A stretch of 64,000 nt of DNA, taken from assembly GCA_965207045.1 (NCBI GenBank), contig OZ242261.1:62001-126000 (forward strand), in the 5' to 3' direction. Both the position numbers and the translations under genes were made by a program. The DNA is from G965207045 sp965207045 (lineage in GTDB: Bacteria > Pseudomonadota > Alphaproteobacteria > Rickettsiales > Anaplasmataceae). Positions within the stretch are counted from its first letter, which is position 1. Each line of letters starts with the position of its first letter. This document shows, piece by piece, positions 26,725 through 35,433 of the stretch. Under the pieces are notes generated by a model. That model was not told where the DNA came from. It saw nothing but the letters and a program-made list of their open reading frames with translations, and made no database searches.

Positions 26725-27312
26725 ATGGCTAAATTCGTTTGTTGGTAGAAGCAGAGTTAGAGGTTTTAAAGAGTCTGGAGGTATTTGGTGTCAGATCCAT
26801 GTAAATTGCATAGAGGTATTCAATTTGGAGATAGGTTTTGGTTATGGAGAGCATCTTCTGTTTATAGCTATAAATAACCCAGGTAGATGATGCGAAGTTT
26901 ATTTAATTTAAATGGTATTGGAAACTTACTAAAAGGAATAGAGAACAAATTGCTGAATAATACTATTAATTTATCGCTATGATGCACGTATTTTGTTAGA
27001 AAAATGAGTGATAACACAATAGGCAGTACTTATTTATAATTTCCTGATTCTTGGCAAAAACGGAGAAGTAACAAACTAAGGTTGATTAACGATGAATTTT
27101 TGTCTTTGTTGATGAGAAGAATGATATCAAGTTGTAATAATGAAATAATTATAGCAACAGATAGCTTGGACTATGCTCAGTGGATAGAATCTGTAATAAA
27201 AAATGTCGGCTTATTAAACTATAATAGAGATATACCACAATGTATGAAGATAAAAACACGTTACCAATTAAATTCAGACACAGAAATACAGTGGTTTCAG
27301 TGTTATTTGTAA
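26725..27312 (+). pseudogene. trmB: Broken tRNA (guanine-N7)-methyltransferase gene
   Basis: No intact frame exists, but translation in successive frames gives TrmB pieces in the right order. These are FVGRSRVRGFKESGG, the SAM-binding LEIGFGYGEHLLF, LNGIGNLLKGIEN, a DARILLEKMSDN segment, FPDSWQKRRSNK, and finally LINDEFLSLLMRRM to TRYQLNS...IQWFQCYL. TrmB makes m7G46 in tRNAs. At least three frameshifts or stops separate the parts. The gene lies directly downstream of timA. A functional copy would have to be elsewhere, or the modification is lost. Confidence 0.85.
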
Positions 27313-27482
27313 GAAAATAAAATCTTGCTTAGCACAACAGAATAGGATTAAATAGTATCTCTATATTACGAATTATTTGATTGTGTGTGTAACACTTTTC
27401 ATAGTGTTATAAAAATGAAGATTCATCTTTCTTAATAGCATATAAAACTGTTAGATAAAATAGTAGCTTAGAAAGCGAAGCT

Positions 27483-27504
27483 AGAAGCCTCTTGCAAGGC
27501 TTCT
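27483..27504 (+). terminator. Hairpin between broken trmB and flagellin gene
   Basis: AGAAGCCT pairs perfectly with AGGCTTCT around a 6-base loop (CTTGCA); a further AGC/GCT pairing with one bulge extends the stem. It is followed on the plus strand by GCTGTTTTATTTG. It lies 33 bases after the flagellin stop, so it might also end minus-strand transcripts, though no T run is found on that side. Confidence 0.55.
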
Positions 27505-27536
27505 GCTGTTTTATTTGTTCGCTTCTTTTAAGAAGA

Positions 27537-30500
27537 TTATCCTCTCAAGATACCATTAACAAGATCTCTTACAGTACTAGTGTGATGAGTATGAGCAGTA
27601 GTGGCAGCTTGTAACTTCACTGATTGAGCAGCATAGTCAGATGAAGCATCAGCAATTGAAATATTTTCCAAGTGCGAAATAGAATCACTCATGCTATCTA
27701 TTATTGAATCGAGCTTATTTTCAATGCTAATTAACTGGTTAGTTACTGAGCCCACAGAAGCAATCTCAAGGTTTAAATAATTTAAAGCATTTTTAAGTAC
27801 TTCAGACGATTTAATAGCTGCTTCCTTAGTTAGGATGTTATTGTCAGTATGGACATTACCTTCGTCATCCCTATACAAAGCGTTTACTCCTATATCATTG
27901 AGTATTACACTAATCTTGTCACTAGTGTTGCTTCCAATTTGGAAAGATAAACCAGAGTTTCCTTCGGAACTAAATAGTGCATTAAGCGCATCAACAAAAC
28001 TATTAGCTCTTGCCTCGGTGCTAAGGTCTATGTCCTTAACATTTTGCAAGTTTATGCTTAAAAAGTCATCTGCTTCTGAATTAGTTAGAATAAGTGTGGT
28101 TTTACCTCCACCCTTTATGACACTGTGAGCAACGTCAAATCTGTCACCAAGTCCACCTGCAGCTTCTATATCGGATAAAACTTGAGAGTACTCAATTCCA
28201 TCAATATTTACTGAAAGTGAATTGTTGTGGGTATCATAAGAGAAGCCGCTTAAGCTTTTGTATTCACCACTCCATGCAAAAGACGCACCAGCAACGTGAA
28301 TATTTTCTTGTCTAATTCCTTCAAGAACTGTTGTTTCAGCTTTTGTTGTATCAACATTAGCTACTTCCCTTATTTGGTATATGCTAGCGTTAGACAATTC
28401 AACTGAAATGTCAGCAACAGCTTTTTTAAGCTTACTTACTACTTCAAGTTTGGAGTGCCCTGAAAGATCAACATCTTGATCAAGTGAGAATGCAACTGCA
28501 TGACTCCTATCATTTGCAGTTAAAACTATTTGAGAGTCAGTAGAAATTCTATCACCCAACTTATTATAGTTACTACCGCTTGCTTGTCCATCAGTAATAG
28601 AACCACCAGATAAGACAACATCAGAAGTATACACTTTTCCACCAATATTAGCACTGAAAGTTACATAATTAGCTTCAAATTTACCAACTTCATGTTCATC
28701 AACACTACCTTCATGGAACACTCCCTCGAAATTAGTAATTGCTCCTTGTAATGTTTGAGTAATTGGAAGATTTGGATTTTGCTCGACGTTAGTACCAGTT
28801 ACAACATTACTGCTTTGTTGCAAAGAGTCAGAACCACCGGTGAATTGACCAGTGATGTCGTTCATTATATCACTGTTATTACTTGTAATATGAGCTGTGT
28901 TACCTATAGTTCCAGGTTGTGTATAGATGGCTTTAATTTGATTATCTCCTTCATGTATAAATTGACAGGTATGTGATAGATAATCATTCAGTCCATCTAC
29001 AATTTGATCTGCCGCCTCAGCATTACTTGTAGCTCCGTTAACTTGTATGATATTGTTACCTCCAACAGAAACAACATTTGGAGCTATTATGTTGATAGTG
29101 GTAGTACCGGTACCATCAAAGAATTCAAGAGTGACATCTTCATCACCTTCAAATGTCGAAAGAACACTTAAGTAGGCTGAAGCCTGAGTGCCTTTTTGGT
29201 TTTCGCTGCTAATATCACCTAGAGTTGTTTCTGTAACTTGCAAATCATTCAAGCTTATTGTAGTAGTGTTGTTTGTACCAAGGGTAAATGAATTACCTAT
29301 AGTACCAGCTTCCTTATTTTGTACGATTATGTTGTATTCTCCGATTTTAGAAGGATCATCGAATGCATAATATACAGCTTTTGATACATTAGGATTAGTA
29401 GAACTGTTTAAATAACTAACTAAGTTATTTCTGGTACTTTCTGGATCAGCGCCAACAGTAACATGTTGTCCGAATGTTATAACGTGACCATTTACAATAA
29501 CTTGGTCGCCATCTACAGCATTTCTTTGTGTGAATTTAATTGTACCCTGAGCTTTTACATCCCCTATTTTGTCAGTAACTCTTGTGTCACTTTGTAACAC
29601 ATTGTTTAACTCATCTCCAGTAACAAAGAACTTCTCTACACTGCTCAAACCAAAATTTTCTACAATATAGCTTGGTCCATCTATAACAAGTCTTACATCA
29701 GTACTTTTTTCTCCAGAATTTAGGCCATCAACAATACTTTCGGCAAGCGCATTTATTTCAGTAGTTATGTCATCTAAATTGGTAGAACTGAGCGTGAAGC
29801 CTTCATCCTTTACAGTTAATCTGAAACCAGTATCTGTGTGATTTGCGCCAACCCTTTGGAAATCTATATATGTTCCTCCAGCAATTTTATCACCTAGACC
29901 CTTGTACCCTGAACCGTTTATTATTCCATCTGTTTTATTACCACCAGATAATGCAATTTCGGATGATTTGTATAGTTCACCATTTAGGTAAATTGAGAAC
30001 TGAACCTTATTTGGTTCAAATTTGTCATTTTGTGTAGAATTTGTTCCAGTAATAAAAAATCCTTTAGCATTAACTAGCACTCCGTGCATATTTTGGTCAA
30101 ATGTAAGGTTATCATGACTAATTTTTGTACCACTGTATGGACTTGCATTTATGCTCGATAAATCGTTTCCTGTTACTAAGCCTTCAATAGTTGCATTTAA
30201 GGACACATTTGACAAATCAGCTCCACTTTCATAGCTGTATTCTGCTGTACCACCACCAAAATTGAAACTGTAACTATTTCCATTACTGCCTGCCTCCTTA
30301 TGAATAATTGTCAGCGTTTTATCGCTATGGTCATATTCAAATACAGCTTCGTTAGCTTTACCATTGGAATTTCTAACAGTGTTTACTAGATTATCTAGAG
30401 TTAAATTGATGTTTCCTCCTATCACAATGTCTGTATCTAAAAACTCTGTTCCAGAAGTCCTGAATGTAAATGTTTCCCCATTTAAGTTAATAGTTTCGCC

Positions 30501-31472
30501 CTCAGCATAATCAAGTTCTCCAAACTTAACCACAGCAGTTGAACGCTCTCTAAGGTCTTCACCACCTTTTAGAACAAACTCTCCGTTTTTATCTCCACCT
30601 ACTATGTTTACTTCTACGGATGAGTAATTTCCTTCGAAACCAAGGCTGTTGTGACTTACTCTTAACTTATTATCACCTTCTAAACTATAAGAGTGATTTG
30701 ATATCTCTGTGGCATCAGATGCATTCAATAATGCAACTAGATTTTGTATAGTTTCTTTATCATCATTTCCAACAATAACTTGAGTTGTTGGGTCATTGTA
30801 ATCAACTGTATTGACAATAGCGAATACAGTTTGTCCATTGATTGTAACAGCTCCACCATTTACTATTCCAGTTAGAACGATGTCTTCCTGAGCAGAAGTT
30901 ATTCCTATATTTTTTATTGCTTTAACACCAGAACCTGTTTGCAATAAATCATTTTCAATAACGCTTCCAGTTGAGCTGAATTGATCAATGTCGTCAAAAA
31001 CATTAAATAGTTGTTGTCCTTGATAGGTGTTAACTGTAGCTGAGTCAGAATAACTTCCATCTAACAATGTTAGGCCATTATACTCAAACGCACTATTATT
31101 AGTGATCTGAGAGATTAGGTTTGTATACTCTACGTTGAGAATAGCCCTTTCTGTATCAGTCAAAGTATCGCTTGAGGCTTGTATAGATAAATCACGTTGA
31201 CGCGTGGTAATGTTACGAGAGTCTTCCATGATAGTGTAGGCTGCATCTAATATACTTAAAGCCTGTTCGACATTGCTTTTGCCTACTCTAAGTCCTGATA
31301 AAGAAGTAGACAAAGAGCTTGCAATTGATTTTTCTGCAACACCTTCACCAATGTGTGCAAATTTTTCACCAGTGGCTAACCTTTTAATAGAATTTTCTAC
31401 CTCTGAAAGGCTTCTATTCAGAGAAGAAGATGCTAAGTTAGAGTTATGGTTAATATATGATAATGTTGACAT
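27537..31472 (-). CDS. Giant flagellin (FliC/FlaA-type) with large variable insert
   Basis: Flagellin is the filament subunit of the bacterial flagellum. The first ~150 residues match the D0/D1 helices: INHNSNLASSSLNRSLSEVE, IKRLATGEKFAH, ILDAAYTIMEDSRNITTRQR, DLSIQASSDTLTDTERA and FEYNGLTLLDGS. The last ~110 match the C-terminal D1/D0 (VTNQLISIENKLDSIIDSMS, ISIADASSDYAAQSVKLQ, STVRDLVNGILRG). Between them lie about 1050 residues of beta-rich, Asn/Ser/Thr/Gly-rich repeats. KEAGSNGNS, KEAGTIGNS and QPGTIGNT recur, as do GGNKTDG.ING.GYKGLGDKI and GGSITDG.ASGSNYNKLGDRI. Ordinary flagellins have 270-600 residues, so 1311 is very large. No chaperone or cap gene is adjacent. A hook-associated or surface role is less likely but possible. 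Confidence 0.85.
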   Translation of the reverse strand: MSTLSYINHNSNLASSSLNRSLSEVENSIKRLATGEKFAHIGEGVAEKSIASSLSTSLSGLRVGKSNVEQALSILDAAYTIMEDSRNITTRQRDLSIQASSDTLTDTERAILNVEYTNLISQITNNSAFEYNGLTLLDGSYSDSATVNTYQGQQLFNVFDDIDQFSSTGSVIENDLLQTGSGVKAIKNIGITSAQEDIVLTGIVNGGAVTINGQTVFAIVNTVDYNDPTTQVIVGNDDKETIQNLVALLNASDATEISNHSYSLEGDNKLRVSHNSLGFEGNYSSVEVNIVGGDKNGEFVLKGGEDLRERSTAVVKFGELDYAEGETINLNGETFTFRTSGTEFLDTDIVIGGNINLTLDNLVNTVRNSNGKANEAVFEYDHSDKTLTIIHKEAGSNGNSYSFNFGGGTAEYSYESGADLSNVSLNATIEGLVTGNDLSSINASPYSGTKISHDNLTFDQNMHGVLVNAKGFFITGTNSTQNDKFEPNKVQFSIYLNGELYKSSEIALSGGNKTDGIINGSGYKGLGDKIAGGTYIDFQRVGANHTDTGFRLTVKDEGFTLSSTNLDDITTEINALAESIVDGLNSGEKSTDVRLVIDGPSYIVENFGLSSVEKFFVTGDELNNVLQSDTRVTDKIGDVKAQGTIKFTQRNAVDGDQVIVNGHVITFGQHVTVGADPESTRNNLVSYLNSSTNPNVSKAVYYAFDDPSKIGEYNIIVQNKEAGTIGNSFTLGTNNTTTISLNDLQVTETTLGDISSENQKGTQASAYLSVLSTFEGDEDVTLEFFDGTGTTTINIIAPNVVSVGGNNIIQVNGATSNAEAADQIVDGLNDYLSHTCQFIHEGDNQIKAIYTQPGTIGNTAHITSNNSDIMNDITGQFTGGSDSLQQSSNVVTGTNVEQNPNLPITQTLQGAITNFEGVFHEGSVDEHEVGKFEANYVTFSANIGGKVYTSDVVLSGGSITDGQASGSNYNKLGDRISTDSQIVLTANDRSHAVAFSLDQDVDLSGHSKLEVVSKLKKAVADISVELSNASIYQIREVANVDTTKAETTVLEGIRQENIHVAGASFAWSGEYKSLSGFSYDTHNNSLSVNIDGIEYSQVLSDIEAAGGLGDRFDVAHSVIKGGGKTTLILTNSEADDFLSINLQNVKDIDLSTEARANSFVDALNALFSSEGNSGLSFQIGSNTSDKISVILNDIGVNALYRDDEGNVHTDNNILTKEAAIKSSEVLKNALNYLNLEIASVGSVTNQLISIENKLDSIIDSMSDSISHLENISIADASSDYAAQSVKLQAATTAHTHHTSTVRDLVNGILRG

Positions 31473-31588
31473 ATAACTTACTTTAAAAAAAGAATATTGT
31501 TACAACTTTAAATTGTAAAATTTAAAATTGAATTAATTAGCTTTTTAACTTTAGTGTTAATCAGATAAAGCAAAGCTCATAATAAAAA

Positions 31589-32326
31589 TTAAAGATGGAA
31601 AGCTAAAGCCGTGAGATATGCCAGTGGATAAACAATAAAAGTATGCAATAGATAAAAAGCAAGAGAATGTATACCAAAAAATTCTAATAGCTTTACTATC
31701 TTTATATCACTAAGATTTTTTAATATTTTCCTTTCTAATAAACCTTTTGATGCGCAATAAATTCCTAATAGAGTAATGCCTAAGCATGGAAACAACTCTG
31801 AGTAATCAATGGTCATTCTTGGCAGAATACTTCTTTCATAAAGAGGAGAAAACAGGCAGTATAATTTTATGTAACTAGCCAACCTAATGCAGTTGCTGTC
31901 ATAAGTAAAGAATACAATGGCATATGATAATATAATTAGAATTCCTAATACAAGTGATATATTAGGTGAGTTTTTAAAAGGAAATATGAATAAAATAGCT
32001 AAAGAAATAAAGTGTAATATCCCAAAATAAACCCATGCATCAGGTATAAAAATAGAAGTTGATATAGAAATTAGAATAGCTGCTATTCCTATTTTCAGAG
32101 ATCTTTTTACTGTTTTCAAAAAGCTTCTTCCATATGGATAATAAGAGTTGTAACCAACTAGACCAAGAAAAATTCCTACTATTATCCAGCGAAAAATAGT
32201 GAATTGTAATGAATGCAAGTTGATTTCTTTAAAACCAAAGGTGGAAAGATGGTAGCAATAATGAAAAATTGCCATAAGAACACAGCTAAAACCTCTTAGT
32301 TGGTCAATTTGTGTTTTGCGTTGCAT
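31589..32326 (-). CDS. Membrane protein of the heparan-alpha-glucosaminide acetyltransferase (DUF1624) type
   Basis: The 245-residue product has seven or eight hydrophobic segments. It begins QIDQLRGFSCVLMAIFHYCY, where the R-G followed by H resembles acyltransferase families, and ends EFFGIHSLAFYLLHTFIVYP, with the conserved SLAFYLLH-type motif. Bacterial members of this family are poorly studied and may move acyl groups across the membrane. It stands between the flagellin gene (same strand) and divergent ubiE, with no clear functional link. Confidence 0.7.
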   Translation of the reverse strand: MQRKTQIDQLRGFSCVLMAIFHYCYHLSTFGFKEINLHSLQFTIFRWIIVGIFLGLVGYNSYYPYGRSFLKTVKRSLKIGIAAILISISTSIFIPDAWVYFGILHFISLAILFIFPFKNSPNISLVLGILIILSYAIVFFTYDSNCIRLASYIKLYCLFSPLYERSILPRMTIDYSELFPCLGITLLGIYCASKGLLERKILKNLSDIKIVKLLEFFGIHSLAFYLLHTFIVYPLAYLTALAFHL

Positions 32327-32421
32327 AAAATTTTTTAAAATAAAAATAGTTCGAGCTAATATTATCTGGAAAAAGAACGTTTTATATAGTAGTTGTGTAT
32401 ATAGATTGAATATCTAAGTTT

Positions 32422-33126
32422 ATGGAGAAGGGTATTTTTGTAAAGAATATATTTTCCTCGATTGCAAATAAGTATGACTTAATGAATACTCTAATGAGTT
32501 TTGGGATACATCACTTATGGAAGAGTGAATTAATAAAGGAAATAAATTATAAAGAAGACTGTTGCTTACTTGATGTTGCAGGCGGTACTGGCGATATTTC
32601 CACACGTATTTTAAAAAAGTTCAAAGATTGCAAAATAGTTATATGTGATAACAATTTTGAAATGATTGAGCAAGGGTTTGAAAAGGTGGTAAATAAAGGT
32701 CAAGTAAATATAGAGTGGATATGTGGTAATGCTGAAAAGTTACCATTTTGCGATGAAAATTTTGATTATTATATAGTTGCGTTTGGTGTAAGAAATTTTG
32801 CAAATATTGAAATTGCGCTTGAAGAAGCTTATCGTATTTTAAAACCTACAGGAAAATTCATATGCTTAGAATTTTCTCACGTTCAAGATAATTTTTTGCT
32901 ATCAAAAGCCTATGGGCTATATTCCAATTTTATAGTTCCATCCTTGGGGAAGTTAGTAACTGGAAATAGGGAAGCATACCAATATCTAGTGGATAGTATT
33001 AAGGCATTTCCCACACAAAAAAGTTTTGCTAATTTAATTGATAAGTGTGGTTTTAAATGTGTAAATTTCAGAAATTTAAGTGGTGGAATAGTTTCAATAC
33101 ATACTGGTTGGAAGATTGTGAACTAA
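32422..33126 (+). CDS. ubiE: Ubiquinone/menaquinone biosynthesis C-methyltransferase UbiE
   Basis: UbiE methylates C-2 of the benzoquinol ring with SAM in ubiquinone synthesis. The 234-residue product has the usual start VKNIFSSIANKYDLMNTLMS and HHLWKSELI, SAM motif I LDVAGGTGDIS (about 50-60), GNAEKLPFCDENFDYYIVAF, FGVRNFANIEIAL, RILKPTGKFICLEFS and, close to the end, LSGGIVSIHTGWKI. It is complete and stands alone. Together with ubiA it shows that quinone synthesis is retained. Confidence 0.95.
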   Translation: MEKGIFVKNIFSSIANKYDLMNTLMSFGIHHLWKSELIKEINYKEDCCLLDVAGGTGDISTRILKKFKDCKIVICDNNFEMIEQGFEKVVNKGQVNIEWICGNAEKLPFCDENFDYYIVAFGVRNFANIEIALEEAYRILKPTGKFICLEFSHVQDNFLLSKAYGLYSNFIVPSLGKLVTGNREAYQYLVDSIKAFPTQKSFANLIDKCGFKCVNFRNLSGGIVSIHTGWKIVN

Positions 33127-33383
33127 ACCATATTTTAAATTGTGTTTATTCTACACCTAAGATAGCTAAAAGCTTAATTATAATAATGCATTTCTGTACA
33201 AGAAATTTTTATGAGTGCAATTTTAAAATTAAAGTGAAGGTGGGTGGAATTTGGGAGTCTAAGCAGTAGAAATTTATGATTGTCAAAATTTTTTGGATTA
33301 ATACTATTTTTTTTGAATTTAGATATTTACCTGGAATATTTTCTCGTATATACAGAGTCTAGTCTAAGTTATGTGAGGTATAA

Positions 33384-34205
33384 ATGAAATACTTTAGTTT
33401 TTCATGGATGATGAGTGCGGTAGGTCTCTTGAGTGGGGCTGCTGGCGCTTTACATACAGAAAGGAGTAGTTTTGGTGACGAAGGGTCTAACCTTACTACT
33501 CCAGATAGTTTGGTTGGAAATTTTAATAGAACTCAAAATACATCTGGTGTGACTCATCGTCATCGTCATCATCACGATCACTGGCATAGGATTTATTCTA
33601 CTGTGACACCAGAAGTTGAATGTCCTCCTGATCTTGAATCTTTAAAAGAAGAGGATGATAGGTATTATAAAGCTATTGATGATCTAAGTAGAGAAGCTTA
33701 TAATGGTGCTAATAACATTACTAATGGAACTTGGTTTCTTGCTCCTGCGACTTCAACTGTTTCACAGTTTGTAAACTATCTCAAGAATTGTGTATATAGC
33801 GATTTGCCTGAGCCGGGTAGTAAGGGCTGGTCTGATGCTGAGCAGAGAGTTGAAGATAACTTAAGGAGAAGTTCTTTTGCAAGTCTCCGTGTTAGTGGCC
33901 TTACTCTCTCTGGTTTGCTTGAGTTAGCAAAAAAGGGTATTTCAAAAGTTATCCAAAGTCGAGGTTTTGAAAAAACTAATAGGAGGTATATGGATCTTTC
34001 CTCAGGATATGAGGGTAGTGACGCTCAGAGACATGATAATAAAGTAAGACATGAAGGAGCGGCTGAAGCGTCAGTATCTTGTGACTTATTTCTTGATAAG
34101 TTGGATGAGAAGATGCAACAAGGTAATGCTCCATCTGTTAAGATAACGGTAAATTCGGTACAACAAGGTGGTGTAGATACAGCAAGAGGAGCAGGAACAC
34201 CGTAG
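33384..34205 (+). CDS. Hypothetical exported protein with His-rich segment
   Basis: I do not recognise this 273-residue product. A good GAGGT site precedes the ATG. The first ~22 residues look like a signal peptide (FSWMMSAVGLLSGAAGALH). At about 57-69 lies HRHRHHHDHWHR, a striking His cluster that could bind metal. The rest is hydrophilic with helical stretches, ending in a Gly/Ala-rich tail (TARGAGTP). It is flanked by long gaps and unrelated genes. Confidence 0.6.
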   Translation: MKYFSFSWMMSAVGLLSGAAGALHTERSSFGDEGSNLTTPDSLVGNFNRTQNTSGVTHRHRHHHDHWHRIYSTVTPEVECPPDLESLKEEDDRYYKAIDDLSREAYNGANNITNGTWFLAPATSTVSQFVNYLKNCVYSDLPEPGSKGWSDAEQRVEDNLRRSSFASLRVSGLTLSGLLELAKKGISKVIQSRGFEKTNRRYMDLSSGYEGSDAQRHDNKVRHEGAAEASVSCDLFLDKLDEKMQQGNAPSVKITVNSVQQGGVDTARGAGTP

Positions 34206-34497
34206 CGAATTTTCAATCTCAGAGGAAATTGAAAAGGTTAGAGGTAAGCTTTGATAATATTGTTTAGCATCTATTGTACGTGGGGTACAAGGTCGGTGTT
34301 TATACTTTAATTTTATCTTTTGCTTATCCTCTTTCATGCTGCTGTTAGTCTTTATAAAAGTTGCTTATAGTTTGTTTGTCTTGATTGGTTATGCATAAGA
34401 AAGGAGACTTTTTTGTTACTATATAAGTGGATATATACGAATAGATTATTGTACTAACTGTATCTCTCCCATATAATTACTTTTTAAGTATTTGCTA

Positions 34498-35103
34498 ATG
34501 AATAAAAATAGAGCAACATCAGATGTATTACAGGATATAACTAATCATAGTAGTAATGATACTATGACCCTCTTTGAAATTAAGGTCGCTTTGCATGAAA
34601 GAGGTTTTGCTTTTCTTATGCTTCTCTTTGCTTTACCGCTGAGTATTCCAATACCGGTTCCACCCGGTTATACTACGGTTTTATCAATACCTTTAATTAT
34701 ATTTTCTATACAATTAATCTTGGGCATGGATTCTCCATGGTTGCCAAATTGGGTGGGAAAGAGATCAATTAAAAGGAAAACTTTAGCGATGGTAATAGAA
34801 AAGACTGCACCAATTTTACGTAAAATAGAAAAATTAACTAGACGTAGATTTCCAATATTTAACAATATGATAGGAGAAAAGATTTTTTCTATTATTTCAT
34901 TCATATGTGCAATATCAATTGCGATTCCACTTCCTTTAACTAATTTTATTCCAGCTCAGGGTATTGCTTTAATGTCTTTTAGTATATTGAACCAAGATGG
35001 AATAGTTGGCTTTTTAGGAATTCTTTTCAGTATTACTGGCCTGCTTATTACAACTCTAGTACTTGTAGCAGGTCCAGCATTAATTATGGAACTGTTCTCT
35101 TAG
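34498..35103 (+). CDS. ExoD-family membrane protein
   Basis: The 201-residue product fits the ExoD (exopolysaccharide synthesis) family: FEIKVALHERGFAFLMLLFA, LPLSIPIPVPPGYTTVLSIP, IQLILGMDSPWLPNWV and IGEKIFSIISFICAISIAIP with later hydrophobic segments. ExoD proteins are inner-membrane proteins of unclear biochemical role. The ATG at 34498 was chosen over an in-frame TTG two codons upstream. The gene's 3' end faces the repeats at the end of the convergent autotransporter gene. Confidence 0.8.
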   Translation: MNKNRATSDVLQDITNHSSNDTMTLFEIKVALHERGFAFLMLLFALPLSIPIPVPPGYTTVLSIPLIIFSIQLILGMDSPWLPNWVGKRSIKRKTLAMVIEKTAPILRKIEKLTRRRFPIFNNMIGEKIFSIISFICAISIAIPLPLTNFIPAQGIALMSFSILNQDGIVGFLGILFSITGLLITTLVLVAGPALIMELFS

Positions 35104-35141
35104 TGTGTTTATGACACTAATTTTAGAGATACTGTTATTAA

Positions 35142-35433
35142 TCTTTCACATGTGACTGTTTTAGCTGTCTTATTGCCAGTAGAATCTATCTCTGTAACAT
35201 CGTCGAATGTTATTGATGCATTAACTTGGCCTGGTGATTACATCATTCTTGTACCACAAGCAAGTTTCTGCCTAATTATTCATCATCTCTTTCACATGTG
35301 ACTGTTTTAGCTGTCTTATTGCCAGTAGAATCTATCTCTGTAACATCGTCGAATGTTATTGATGCATTAACTTGGCCTGGTGATTACATCATTCTTGTAC
35401 CACAAGCAAGTTTCTGCCTAATTATTCATCATC
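35142..35433 (-). repeat. Two tandem 146-bp copies of the 3' end of the autotransporter gene
   Basis: The block 35142-35287 is repeated without visible change at 35288-35433. A third, diverged copy starts at 35434 inside the autotransporter gene and encodes its C-terminus (the part ending VTCERDDE). On the minus strand each copy would read ITFD.VTEIDSTGNKTAKTV and then VTCERDDE. The two outer copies lie after the present stop codon (35422-35424 lies in the overlap) and carry an extra triplet and other changes, so they look like dead repeats of the gene's tail. Confidence 0.9.

Noticed and set aside
27835..31476. Several plus-strand frames of 60-97 codons inside the flagellin region
   Set aside because: They are antisense shadows of a repetitive, Ser/Thr-rich coding sequence.
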